DNA of 64,000 nt from Klebsormidium nitens (Eukaryota; Streptophyta; Klebsormidiophyceae; Klebsormidiales; Klebsormidiaceae). Shown here one piece after another: positions 24,101-34,659 of this stretch; the stretch's first letter is position 1, and each line of letters begins with the position of its first letter. The notes under the pieces were generated by a model. That model searched no databases, was not told where the DNA came from, and worked only from the letters and a program-made list of their open reading frames with translations. The stretch lies in assembly GCA_000708835.1 (NCBI GenBank), contig DF236974.1:112626-176625 (forward strand), read 5' to 3'. The position numbers and the translations under genes were made by a program.

Positions 24101-24437
24101 CCCATATGTTGCATTAACGCGCCCCAGTGCCCCTTTCAATGCAGTTTCCTCTTCTCTTCAGAGAGAACAAGAAGCACTGAAGACAAAAGGTCCGCTTGAC
24201 AAAAATCTTCACCTTCCGCATGTCTGCCGCCTCTGTGTTTGACTCTTCCATTGGCCGCAACACTACATTCAGCATCTTGATTGCATGCCCCTCTGATTGC
24301 ATTTCTTCAGCTGCGATCAGCGAAAGTGAATCAGCATTGGCTGAGAAGACCTCCACGTGGCTCCGTGAAGCAACTCGAGGTGTCCCTCCACTGGCATGGG
24401 TTTTCGACCAATAATCCAACCAATTTGAGAGCCACAT
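14982..24437 (-). CDS. CCCH zinc finger / GYF / coiled-coil / RING protein
   Basis: Modelled exons, 5' to 3': 24437-24213, 23490-23284, 22955-22872, 22342-20943, 20689-20587, 20288-19290, 18874-18758, 18324-17709, 17580-17114, 16914-16640, 16226-16107, 15774-15624, 15176-14982; together 4959 nt, 1652 residues, one frame. Exon 4 is acidic, then has a long Arg-Asp/Arg-Glu repeat, and ends in a CCCH finger (CFEMFLRLRC..CPYRH). Exon 5 adds a second finger (CLDYVAGKC..CLRYH). Exon 7 holds a GYF domain core (WRYQAADG, GPF, W-x3-G) completed in exon 8. Exons 11-12 form a coiled coil and exon 13 a RING. CCCH and GYF together recall plant NERD-like proteins, which link chromatin and small-RNA silencing, but I see no PHD, SWIB or Plus-3 domain. 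The first exon, the junctions at 17.0-17.7 kb and the single-gene assumption are uncertain; a further upstream exon near 24.64-24.83 kb is possible. Confidence 0.6.
16640..17580 (-). other. Frame-hopping stretch of the CCCH/GYF/RING gene
   Basis: Three consecutive open frames overlap slightly (18342-17554, 17599-17036, 17073-16600). My splice model removes 17708-17581 (donor GTGAGA, acceptor TTTTCCAG, 128 nt) and 17113-16915 (weak donor GTGGCA, acceptor CCTTCAG, 199 nt). A GC-AG donor (AG|GCAAGC at 16640) leads into the coiled-coil exon. All phases agree with the final stop, but compensating indels or sequencing errors would look similar. Confidence 0.45.
21190..21430 (-). repeat. Arg-Asp/Arg-Glu coding tandem repeat
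   Basis: Roughly 240 bases of imperfect GGGACCG/CGGTCCC-type repeats on the - strand encode alternating Arg with Asp, Glu, Lys and Gly. Such RD/RE tracts are typical of nuclear RNA-binding proteins with mixed-charge domains. The antisense reading makes the long Pro/Val/Leu frames on the + strand, which are shadows. Confidence 0.75.
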
Positions 24438-24944
24438 TGTGAGGCTGTTCGAAGGCGTCAAGGTTCTTGCAGCATTGCGGCATTGGACTGTTGCAGCAGC
24501 ACAGCAGACTGCAGTGCGAGTTCTTCGAGCTGCTTTCTGAAGGTTTTCACCCCAAAGGTTGCCCGGTGTCAGTCTCTTCCTGACTCTCAGTGATTGTGTT
24601 GCAGCCTCACCTTTCGCACTTTTACTTGACACTACCGGCTGCCTCAGCTTCCTTGACACGAGCTGAGCACTTCAGTTCAACTTCCAAGTCCTCAACAGAG
24701 GGCAGGGCGTCTGCTCGGCCGGCCAGCAAGCTCGAAAGTCCTTCCTTCAGCTGAACAGATGGTGGATCACCAGCCTCGCCCCTTGTATCAGATTTCCCCA
24801 GCTCAAGCAACCAAACGCACCACTACAAATCTATTTTTAGCGCTCTCAGGATAAGCGTGTATACTGCAGGTTTACAGCGTGGTGTGATTGCTTGAACCTT
24901 GCCTGAGCACAATATCCATGCAACACACATAAACAGACTCAGCG
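24438..24944. promoter_or_regulatory. Divergent 5' region, CCCH/GYF gene and MFS gene
   Basis: On the - strand a protein-like open stretch (about 24830-24640; LAGRADALPSVEDLEVEL) follows a TTTGTAG acceptor. It could splice from the donor at the GCCG|GTAGTG site near 24640 to an acceptor GCAG near 24507 and so extend the CCCH/GYF protein. If so, its first exon would overlap the MFS 5' region. Otherwise this is 5' UTR and promoter. No clear TATA box is visible. Confidence 0.35.
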
Positions 24945-27900
24945 ATGAGGTGGTGGTCAGAGCGATGGATGGATTTGCAAGTGAACGGGACTCTCCTGCC
25001 TTACAAGCTCTACTATCTGGCGCTGTTCAGTGGCCTGGCTTGCATGAGCCCCTTCCTGCCAGGTGCGTCTGTGCTCAAAGATCTGCTATTATTTTTGTCT
25101 GCTTATCAGAGCTGGAAGGCGATCGCAGAAGCTGCTCTGATTCTGAAGCTGCTTAAAGTGCGCATGGCTGAAAGCTGAAAGGTATTTCGAGAGAAGTGGT
25201 GGTGGGTCCAAGGTTCCCACATTTTCTTATCAAAAGCAGTCTAGGCAAGTACAGTTCTGTGATCCTGTGGCCCTCCGCAACTCAAGTTGGCTGAAGTGTG
25301 GTGATACTGATAGTCCCTGCGGACAAGGAGATTGGAGTGAACGGCTTGGCTGCCAATGGGCAATACACAACACCACCAACCCCACACACCACCACCGCGC
25401 TCAAACCACCACCCTGTTACTTACTTAAGGTGTATGAAGAGTTGTTTGCTTGCTGCGGAGTACATCTCAGCTTGACCGAATTCCTCTTAAGTCAGCCGGA
25501 GAGTCGATGTTCGCTCATGAGAGGGGTCAGCAAATCCTGCAGATCTTATTCAATATTCGTGACCTAGGGCTCCCTGTGCAGCTCCCAGGAATTACTTGAG
25601 CCAACAGTCAAACAAGAGATATAGCTCGATCCGCAACCTACTCAGGGATTTTCAATACCACCCCGCACTAGACATAGGCGTCTTAGCATTGGTAGGAAAA
25701 ATATTTGCCTCATGCACGTAAGGTGGTCATTTTAAGTGACTCACTTCTTGCAGTGTTCTTCCGGCTGCGGGGTCTGACAGAGTCTCAGATCGGATTCCTG
25801 GGCTTCCTCCAGCCAGTCATGGGCATCCCGACAGTCCCCCTCTGGAGCGCTCTGGCCGACCAACTGGGCCTTCAAAAGGTGCGCATGTCGCCAGGAAAGG
25901 TTCCATTGAGTTTCTTTGCTTCTATAGCACTTATATTTGGCCTTCTTTTTAAAAGCTTGTGTACTACTTTGGCTGCCCCGCTTCAGTGGGCTGCCTCTTG
26001 CTTTGTCCACAAAGCATCTCTTGGTGCTCGATTGCCATTTGCAAATGTTGCTTGCTTTCGGAAGCTCTGGGCCTTCCCAAACAGAGCACCGCTCTCCTTT
26101 CTCTCACCCCCCGTCACGAACGTTCCTTCGTGCTTTGCCCCTGATCAACAATAGAATTACTCAAGCACCTGGTTTTATCCAAGGTTTTAATCCTTGTCCG
26201 GCACCTGGTTTCAGTGAAGTCCCACCCATACCTGGTGACTCTAGACCCGTCTTTTTCCCCCTCTTTTCTCAGGCCATCCTACTTGGGACCACCCTAGGCT
26301 CCGCCCTTCTCCGTTTCCTCTACATCTACCCCCCGTCCTTTGCAATAATGATCCCTCTCGTGGCGATAGCGAACGCTCTGGGGGGTGCGCCGAACGTCCT
26401 AGCCGATGCATTTACGATGGAGGCTTTGGAAGACAAGACGGAGTACGGCAAGCAGCGGCTGTGGGGGGCAGTTGGCTGGGGCCTGGCGGCTCCCCTTTGC
26501 GGTGCCGTTGTGACGGCCACTAGGATCGAACTTGCGTTTTGCCTCCATCTTGTTTGTGAGTCGCCACCCCCAAACGCGCTCTTGAGCTTGTTATCAGGAA
26601 ATTTTTTCTCCGGTGGGTTGGAAAGGGGATGATGAAAGCTTAGTGGGGTTTTGCGGGTTCATCATTCTCTTTCTCTCCGGTTTTGCAATCCAGTCTCACG
26701 AATGTCTTGTTGCGGTGATCTTCCGATCCGTGTATCGAGTAAGGAATTCACCTTGTCACTTGCTTAGTCTCGGCCTGACGAAAGTAATCCCTCAAATCCT
26801 TCCATGGGTGTAGGGAAGAAAAATTCTGTTCAAAGAAAATCCTGCTGAAGACGCCCTTGATCTGGCATACTTCCAGTGAAAAGAGTGCGTTTGTTGTCCT
26901 TTCATTTGCGGCTTGCTTATATCTACATGGGGTTCGTCGTTAATTTTGTTGCTGTTTCCCCAAGACGCAAGGTCGATTCGGGTTACCACCGAATAACCAT
27001 AAGAGTGAATTGCAGGTTAAAAGTTGATTGCAGGTCTCGATCTTCTGGCGCATCCCAAAGCGGGTGAATCGAAACCTGCACTTAAAATTCCTGCTACCGC
27101 CGTACTGAGCCCTATTCTTGTCCATGTGCAGTCATGACACTCGCCGCGGTTGTCGCAACCCAGTTCCGCTTCAAAGGCACGCACACCGACTCCAAAACGT
27201 ACAGCCAATTAGGCGAAGAAATCTTGCTCGAAAACGGCGAAACTGACTTAGAACGACACGTCGAGATACTGACACCAGACAGCCCAGGCATCGGAACAAT
27301 TGGCTCCCCCAGTACGCCCCGAAAGCGGTTCCGTCCGGGAAGCCAGAGTCCGTCCGCCGGAAGCATCTTCCGTTCCGAGCCGCCACTCCTGCGGACCATC
27401 TCCGGACAGAACCCGGCCCTCGTCAGCTTCGAAGCAACTAGGGATGGGCTCGAGTCCGACGACTCGGAAGCGCTCCTTGCGACCAAACAACCAGAGCCGT
27501 TCGATCGGCCACCCGCCAACGACAGCACCGCCCCAATCCCCAAACCCTTTCACAGCGACCCCTTCTCGCCCCCATCGAAAGACTCCGACGTTCCCCCTCC
27601 CGAACCGCAAACAATTTTGGACCCCCCCTTGACATCGAAACTCGGGGCGCTCTTCCGGAAACCTAGCGTCTGCTCTTTCTTTCTAGTTGTTTCGCTCATG
27701 GGAGTGGGCATGGGCACGATTGAGGGTTTCCTGCCACTGCGGCTGCACGAGTTAGGGGGATCCCCCACATTGATTGGGCTGACGTTGACGATGACGTGTG
27801 TCGCCGAGGTGCCCATGATGTGGTTCTCGGGGCGGTTGATCAAGCGGCTTGGAGTGCTCGGGGTGCTGTACCTGGTGCTGGGGTGCTACGTGGCGAGGTG

Positions 27901-30332
27901 AGATTGGCCAGCGGGACCGCTGGAGGTTGTCCACGTTTTCAGAGGATCTCGTGTCCGCAGACTTCTCAGTCGTCTGGAAATGAGGCCAGAGTTCAGGGTG
28001 GTGAGCATTTTGAGAAAGGCGACATGAATCTTGCTTTTTCGGTGCGTCGAGCATTCTGAAAAGGGCAACACGAAACGTCCTTCGTTGTGCCAAGTACTGA
28101 TTTAAATGACGACAGTAAAGCGCGAATGTTTCCTGCGTTTCCTACTACCAACGTACTGGCCTGCGATGGTCCCATAGACTCTCAGCACAACGACGAAGGT
28201 GCACAGCATACACTTTTTCCAGCACAGACATAGTTTTCAAGGCCCAAAAGTCACACGGTCTCTCTATTTCGATGCCTCAAAGCAGTCAAAAGCTTGTTCT
28301 TTTCGTCCCCAGGCTGGCGTACTACTCTGTGCTGGTGGAACCGTGGGGATGCTCCTAATCGAGCTGCTCCACGGCGTCACGTTCGGCGACAAAACTCACG
28401 CCTCTCTCTTTTGACGCCTCAGAGCAATCGGATGAATAAAAATTTGCGCCCACTTTTCTCTCAGACTGGCGTACTATTCGGTGCTGGTGGAGCCGTGGGC
28501 GGTGCTCCCGATCGACCTGCTGCACGGAGTCACGTTCGGGGACAAACTCACGCCTCTCTCTTTTAACGCCTCAGAGCAATCCGATCAAACCATTTCGCGC
28601 CCATTTTATCGTCTCAGGCTGGCGTACTATTCGGTGCTGGTGGAGCCGTGGGCGGTGCTCCCCATTGAGCTGCTCCACGGCGTCACGTTCGGCTGCGGCT
28701 GGACCGCGGGGACCGTGCACGCCGGCAGGATCGCGCCCCCGGGGATGGCGGCCACCATGCAGGTTAGCCGGTGTCACATTTCGTCGATCCTATGTCAAAC
28801 GGTTGGCGGTTAATGGTTATCTACTTGAAATATTGTCACCCTCAAAAACCTGAGATCCTTAGATTCTTTACTGAAAGTCGAGATGAGAGCAACTTTTTTT
28901 CTGCCACGGTGCGGAAGCGTGCAAAACCCGGCGAAATTGTCTGGTTGAATTGTCTGGTTGGCGGCCGCCATGTGTCGGCTCTGACTACCCTTGCTGGACC
29001 CTTCTTTGACGAGTAGTGGTTTGTCTGATAACCTGCCACCCAGATGAGCGCCAGATTTGGGTAGTCCGAAATTCATCTCTCCCTGGAAAGCCGAGGAGTT
29101 GGGATGAAGGAAGCTTGAGGAGTTTAGTCAGCAGCTTTTGCCAATGTACGACTTCAAATTATGGAATCGGCGGTTGATAGGCTTTCCGTTGTTTTCCCGC
29201 GCTCAGCTGTACGGCGTTCCCGCTTGAGCGAGCGCGCTGAGGCGCATATTGCGGCGCGCAAAGCTTCTCGCCGCTGGTTTGGTCATTTTCACTCTTGTTC
29301 TCATCTCCAACAGCAGTCGGCTCCGTGCCTCCTGATTTGAAAGGGGAGAAGCTCTCTCGCAGCCGCGCCTCTTAATCGGACAGGCTGTTGCGCTGAACGT
29401 CGCTCCTGATCACGTCATCGTGACGTCATCCTTCTCTGCTCGCACAGGCTCTTTTCGCTGGCGCGTACTCCGGCATCGGCGATGGGCTCGGCATGCTGCT
29501 GGGAGGGTTTGTGTACGAGCACTACGGGTCCGGTGAGTTCGCCCCCGCCCCGCAACACCTGATTCTTATGTTGACCTCCCATTTCCGTTCCGTTTCCGTT
29601 TACCCTTTTCACGTGTTTCTCCAAACCCATCTTAAAACCCCTGTATCCTGTCCTTTTCCGAATCTTCTTACGATTGTCGATTCTTCTGCCCTTGTCCTTT
29701 CCCAAATTCTCTTACGACTGTCGTTTCCCCTTTCCTTTTGGTTGTCTAGGTGGACTAAAGGTCGAGCGAAAAGGATTTGCAATGCTCAACTTTCTCATTT
29801 TCTTGCCATGGCGCCCTCGGAAAGGGCTTCTCGTTGTAGCACTGAGTCTTGGCAAACGCGTTGCTCTACATCACCTCACCGTGTCGCCGTCCGGCGTCGT
29901 TGATTCCTATTCGACGTGTTCTCACTTCGTCTCGTCGGGTTTTCCGCACCACCGTTGCTTGAAACTCGGTCTGACGCTTGAAGTCTGACACAACTTACGG
30001 CGGTGGTTCTTTTCGTCGCCGAAGAACGAGATTTGAATGCAATCTTGCGTCAGCGCTGAATCTGTTTGAGGCATGCGGAGCCTGTGCCGAGGCCGTCGCC
30101 TTTTTGTCTTTCCCTATCCTTGAAACACTGCAGCGTAGACAACCTGATGCTTCTCCCCCTTTTTGCAGTGACTCTGTTTCGGGGGTGCGGATTGCTGGTC
30201 GCGGGGGGCGCGCTGCTCTTTGGGCTGTCCCAGCGGTGGTTCCCCCTGGAAGACGGCGCCAGCGGAACGGATCGGGAGGGGGAACAAGAGCAAGAACTCG
30301 TTCCGCTGGAAAAGCCCGAGAGCGAGGCCTGA
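24945..30332 (+). CDS. MFS_1_like (MFSD6-type) membrane transporter
   Basis: Major facilitator superfamily transporter of the MFS_1_like group; substrate unknown. Exons 24945-25062, 25754-25878, 26273-26555, 27132-27897, 28618-28762, 29448-29532 and 30169-30332 give 561 residues. Family features are KLYYLALFSGLACMSPFLP followed by VFFRLRGLTESQIGFL (first two helices), PLWSALADQLG (the cytosolic loop A motif), RLWGAVGWG, and in the second half FLPLRLHELGGSPTLIGL, FSGRLIKRLG and GIGDGLGMLLGG. Between helices 6 and 7 lies an unusually long Ser/Pro/Asp-rich loop of roughly 150 residues, entirely in exon 4, likely cytosolic and a candidate for phosphorylation. The C-terminal tail is acidic. The fifth exon is preceded by two partial copies of itself. 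Confidence 0.82.
28240..28693 (+). repeat. Triplicated acceptor and partial exon in the MFS gene
   Basis: Three tandem units of 152 and 153 bp each contain intron tail, acceptor and the first ~80 bases of exon 5, starting at 28313, 28465 and 28618 (CTGGCGTACTA...). Unit 1 has a one-base deletion after CCGTGGG, which causes a stop. Unit 2 is intact and open into unit 3, so using the unit-2 acceptor would add exactly 51 in-frame residues. Only unit 3 continues into the complete exon and its donor. Confidence 0.85.
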
Positions 30333-31814
30333 TTCAGCTATGGAGGAGCTTCTCGAACCAAGCCTTTTCGAAGGACTGTTCCTATTGATCCGGCAAAGGT
30401 ATCCGGTAGCGACTGGGTATCTTTGACGTCGAAAGCGAAAGATGCATACGTCCGATTGGGGCAATCTGCGGCAATAGACAGAACAGCGAGCACTGATCCC
30501 GAGAGCTTTGATATGGAGCTTGAAATATCATAATGCACGCAAAGATTGTGTACAGATTTGAGAGACACTTCTGGAGCGGTACATTCTTTTTAAACTTCAA
30601 CGGAGCGATGCACCGATCAGTAGCCCTAGTGCCTTGTGCATCTGAACGGGCAGAGACAGGCATTTCCCTAGCTTGAGCTGTACGTTGAGAGCGTAGTAAC
30701 ACCTTGCTGCATGACCAGCGCACGTAAGCGAACATGACCAGCGCACGTCTGCTTCAATTGCTGCAGTAACCGAGGATTTGAGGAACATGTGTTCAGCGCG
30801 CATGTCTATGTTGATGACAGCTCTTGTTCTACACGTAAGCTGCAAGAGTCAACTTTAGCAAGACGACGATCGAATTGTATACTCTTCGGACGGAAATCTT
30901 TGGCGGTCTCCGTCCGAAAGTGTTGTAATGTAATTGGTGTTGACGTGTTGATCATGCTTCAAAGCTCCATGTGGGTGCGGCCATACATGTGCTAGGTCTG
31001 ATTCTGGATCGATTTTGTTGGAGGTGTGCGTGGAGCCAAATGCCGGGCTTTGATACGCGTTCCATAAATGATGAACAGACAGTCATTAGCTGAAATCTTG
31101 TTGGAAGCCCCCAACTTTAATTGTCACATGGTACCTCGGGTGGCGGGCCCATCGGATCGATCGGACTACGCCTGCGCAGAAATCAGAGCCTGAGCCTGCC
31201 CGATGGCCAAGCTCTCCACATGTCGCCAAAAGCTACTCACGTGCACTTCCATTGAGCGCCGTGTCGGCCGCCAAACGTCACCTCTGTATTGATCGTCAAA
31301 CCTTCACGTGTTCACTCGATTTCCAACTAGAGACGAGTCAAATATTGCCGCAGATTCAAGCCAGCAGTTCGTAAGGCCGGCTTGTCATGATTCTTCACCG
31401 TCTAAATTTGCGAATATAGTGCTACGTCCACGCTTCACAGAGGCCCAGTGAGTGGGCACTAGGGGCGTTTATGTGTCATTGCTTACTGCACATGCTGATT
31501 ATGCGCGCAGAGCTTACAGATCAGTGCAACTAAGTAACCGTGTCGCGGCCATGCGGCGGAAAGTGATCCACCTAGATGGTCTCGGGACGCTGAGCACAAA
31601 CTCGTGGCCAATGACAGCCAGATGAATCTCGACTTGAGCTCAGGGCAATTGCAGATTCGGACCGTCTTGCAATCTTCCAGATAGAACGTCTGCAGCAAAA
31701 GTCTCGCGGCGGGTTTGCACCGCGCTTTGAAGACCTCCGCGCTTCTTGGCGGTATTCTTCCGGGGCGCGCGCTGATCGTTGGTCCTCCGTGCACGGCATG
31801 TTCAGCTTCGAAGC
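30333..31814. other. Intergenic, no gene seen
   Basis: This covers the 3' flank of the MFS gene and beyond. A short direct repeat (ATGACCAGCGCACGT twice, about 30711-30748) is present. I see no gene or RNA I can support. Confidence 0.4.
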
Positions 31815-32040
31815 CTCGCATCGAAGCCGTCAGATGGAGGCCACGTGGCGCGATCAACGGCGCGAAGTAGTCGTGTAAGAATTCTAAACACCCACAAAGG
31901 ACTCAAATACGCTCTGCCTACATAAGCCAGGATCCTGCCTCCTTTCTTTCAGTGGATCGATCTGGGGCGCCCCCCGGTCCAGAGGCAGGAACCTCTGTCC
32001 AGGGGTGTTCCACGGAACTCCCCCGGAAACCCAATAAACA
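31815..32040 (+). mobile_element. LTR-like repeat, copy A (inverted partner of copy B)
   Basis: Contains a near-palindrome centred on CCACGTGG (31826-31861), then CATAAGCCAG, CTTTCAGTGGATCG, GGGGCGCCCCCCGG, AGGCAGG..CCTCTGTCCAGGGGTG, CTCCCCCGGAAACC and AATAAA. The same order of blocks recurs on the opposite strand at 32925-33165. A TATA-like start, GC-rich leader and AATAAA signal resemble an LTR R region, but I see no coding domain, target-site duplication or primer-binding site. Confidence 0.45.
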
Positions 32041-32924
32041 ACACCAAATTGAAGCCAAACACACACCAAACTCCATCCATCTCCGAGTGCCTTACAATTC
32101 CAAACAAACCCCAACATCCTTGCCACCAACTTCTTCAAACGAACATCATTTCTGCCATCACACGACAATAGTTAGGCTCCGAATATTAAATGTGAGTCTG
32201 CTTTTGAACGAAGATTGAAACTTGTTCTCAAGCATGGGCCTGGCGTGCAACAATCTTGCGTTTGTTCAAAAACGTGTCGTCTTCCGTGATGATCTCCAAC
32301 AGCGTCATGTGGACGTCGTTTCGTGAATATCTTGAAGCGTCCCATTCCAGCCCATCATAGATCATTGTTAGGAGAGGGATGCTTGTACGTTTAGGCATTG
32401 CTATGCAGATCTGTAATTATTGCACGGTATTGTTTTGTTCAGAACCTTCTTTGTACCGGAAACCCACCGGAAAGCCATGGATGCATCATCCTGACGACGT
32501 TTCAAAAACATTCAAATAAGCTTCTAAGATCCATGCATAGAGGCGCCTGATCCCTGACTCTGTCCCGTCTTGTCACGCATACAACAAATCCAATCAAAAG
32601 TGAGAGCTTTTAGTCACGATTTTTTGATAGCCCCAATTCTCTATGACTTGGATACTGGCTTTGAACAATCCCACTTGCTTGACGGTATACTCATCCAGCC
32701 AAAAGCATCAATTGCTTTCAAAGGGACTCAAAGGTAGATTGCAACCATAGAGACTCCGGTCTCGTGCGGTAGAATTGACGACGACTGCACATAAGGTAGC
32801 TTTGTGGTCTGATTATAAGATGGATTGCATGCTCGATGGAATTCTTAAGTGGGTCGGTGGTTTAATGGTGGAGTGAATGCTTACTGGAAAATATGGGATT
32901 AATGTTTGTGAGAGTGTAGGTGGC
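32041..32924. other. Spacer between the two inverted LTR-like copies
   Basis: About 880 bp of AT-rich sequence without a long open frame. I see no reverse transcriptase, integrase or transposase motif. Confidence 0.4.
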
Positions 32925-33165
32925 TGTGCTGGATTTATCGAGAAAGAGGTTTCCGGGGGAGCCCAATAGGGCACCCCTGGACAGAGGTCCTGCCCCTGGG
33001 GCCGGGGGGCGCCCCGGAACGATCCACTGAAAGACTAAAAGGTCGGATGCTGGCTTATATGTGCGCTGCGTGTCCCCATCCTTTATGGGCGAAAGACAAA
33101 GACTCAGAAACGACTGTGGCCGTTTGATGGTGCCACGTGGCGTCCATCTAACGGCCTCGATCAAA
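32925..33165 (-). mobile_element. LTR-like repeat, copy B
   Basis: Reverse complement of copy A with moderate divergence. Read on the - strand it has the CCACGTGG palindrome (33155-33119), TATATAAGCCAG, CTTTCAGTGGATCG, GGGGCGCCCCCCGG, CCTCTGTCCAGGGGTG, CTCCCCCGGAAACC and ATAAA. This copy keeps a better TATA sequence than copy A. Confidence 0.45.
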
Positions 33166-33494
33166 AGACGTCCGAGATGGACGAGCGCGCAAAACTGGAC
33201 CGACGCGCGCCACAGAAGAAGCCGTCCGAAACGGTCAAAATGGCCCCCATTTAGGATCTTGCATACAAACTTCTTTGAAGACATTCAAGGAACTCGAAGG
33301 GAGGTTCTGATACAAACAAAGATGTAAACGGGACATCTTAAACAGATTGCGGGACTGTACATGGCCATCAGTCCTAGTCAAAGAGAAGAACCAGGAGGTT
33401 GACGTGTCCTAGCTATCTGCTTCTTAGGTTCTGAACGCCTAGACTTTTGTCCGTATCCATAAACTCTTACAAGATGCACAGGGAGGATTGGTCG

Positions 33495-33645
33495 TCTCCT
33501 CCCGGGGGGGAGAAGAGGGGGAGAACCGGAGGAGACATGTCTCCCCACCTGTCTCCCCCACTTCTCCCCGGGGGGAGGAGAACCGTCACTCTCCACCCCC
33601 TCTACCCCAGTGGAGGAGAATTCTCCCCCCATGATTCTCCCCCAC
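33495..33645. repeat. Palindromic GGGGGAGA/TCTCCCC repeat block 1
   Basis: Runs of GGGGGAGA and GGAGGAGA alternate with TCTCCCCC and CTCCTC, for example GGAGGAGACATGTCTCCCC and GAGGAGAATTCTCCCCCC. Each pair can form a short hairpin, and the G runs could form quadruplexes. Apparent long open frames through this block are low-complexity artefacts. Confidence 0.8.
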
Positions 33646-33748
33646 TCCAGAAATGCTTCGCTTCTTCAAAAGTGCTTGGAGATTGTAAATACACGGACCG
33701 GGGTATGCTTGTTGAGTCCAACATGAACGGTTCTGAGTGCTCAAACCG

Positions 33749-33870
33749 AAAAAAAAATGGTTTCCTGCAAAAATCTACCGCTTGTCACCTGCCGGGCTCG
33801 AACCGGTGTCCTTCTGCTATTAGGTCTGCCTCCTTAACCACCTGTGCTATCTCATATGTGTGCACTCCAG
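33749..33870 (-). ncRNA. tRNA-like Pol III unit (SINE head or tRNA pseudogene)
   Basis: On the - strand TAGCACAGGTGG (33849-33838) matches the tRNA A box and GGTTCGAGCCC (33804-33794) matches the B box, spaced as in a tRNA. A run of nine T (33757-33749) downstream would terminate Pol III. The acceptor and D stems do not pair, so it is not a functional tRNA by eye; a tRNA-derived SINE head or small Pol III RNA is more likely. Confidence 0.45.
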
Positions 33871-34232
33871 AGGGGCAGCTTAAAACATATATACAGTATC
33901 ACAGAAACCATTTTCGAGATTTCCTGGTTTGCAGAGCGCTTTACGCCTCCGTAAGTCCGTTGTTCATCTTCAGAGGTTCTTCGGAAACTATATTGAAGCA
34001 CCTTTGGTATTTTCCACCTGTTTTGATCCGTTTGACATCAAGGAAACAGCCTTGCTGAGAATTCGCCGATGAAGAATTAGACAAGTGTAACATGAATGAG
34101 CGATGCAACTTTAAGGCAGATTTGTTGCTTCTAAGTAGATGGTCAGAGGACAGTACTAGATCCTTATACATCCTTTGATCATTTGTTATTCTTTAGATTC
34201 TTGTTAGATTAGCGATCGAAAGTTGCCTTCGT

Positions 34233-34457
34233 TTGGAGGACAGGGGGAGATCAGGGGGAGAATACTCTCCCCCTCTCGGAAAAGTGAGGGGGGAATTCTC
34301 CCCCCGTCCTCGACTGGGGGAGACATTCTCCCCCACAGTCGTCAGGTGGACGAGACCGTTCTCCGCCCCTCATGTGGGGGAGACTTCTCCCCCACCGGAG
34401 GAGAATGTAGTCTCCCCCCCCGGGGGGGAGAGAGGGGGGGGAGGAAGGGGGGGAGAA
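34233..34457. repeat. Palindromic GGGGGAGA/TCTCCCCC repeat block 2
   Basis: At least five GGGGGAGA-(short spacer)-TCTCCCCC hairpin units in about 225 bp, such as GGGGGAGACATTCTCCCCC and GGGGGAGACTTCTCCCCC, ending in a long G run. It is the same family as block 1, about 590 bp away, and the two blocks bracket the tRNA-like unit. Confidence 0.8.
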
Positions 34458-34659
34458 AACCAATTCTCTATGTGATGCACTGTCTTCGCTCTTTCCCTTC
34501 AAGCCTGACTGATAGACCGCCTATTAAACAGCTTCTCACTCGTCTCGAGAACTCTCACCGTGGCCTGAAAAGCCCTACCCTGTCCGCCCATGCGAACGAC
34601 GAGAGAAGCAAGTTCTTCGCTATCAAAACCAAGTATTGACCTATATCCACTCACGTACG

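Noticed and set aside
34223-34639. 138-codon open frame on the + strand
   Set aside because: It runs through the palindromic G/C-run block; low-complexity artefact.
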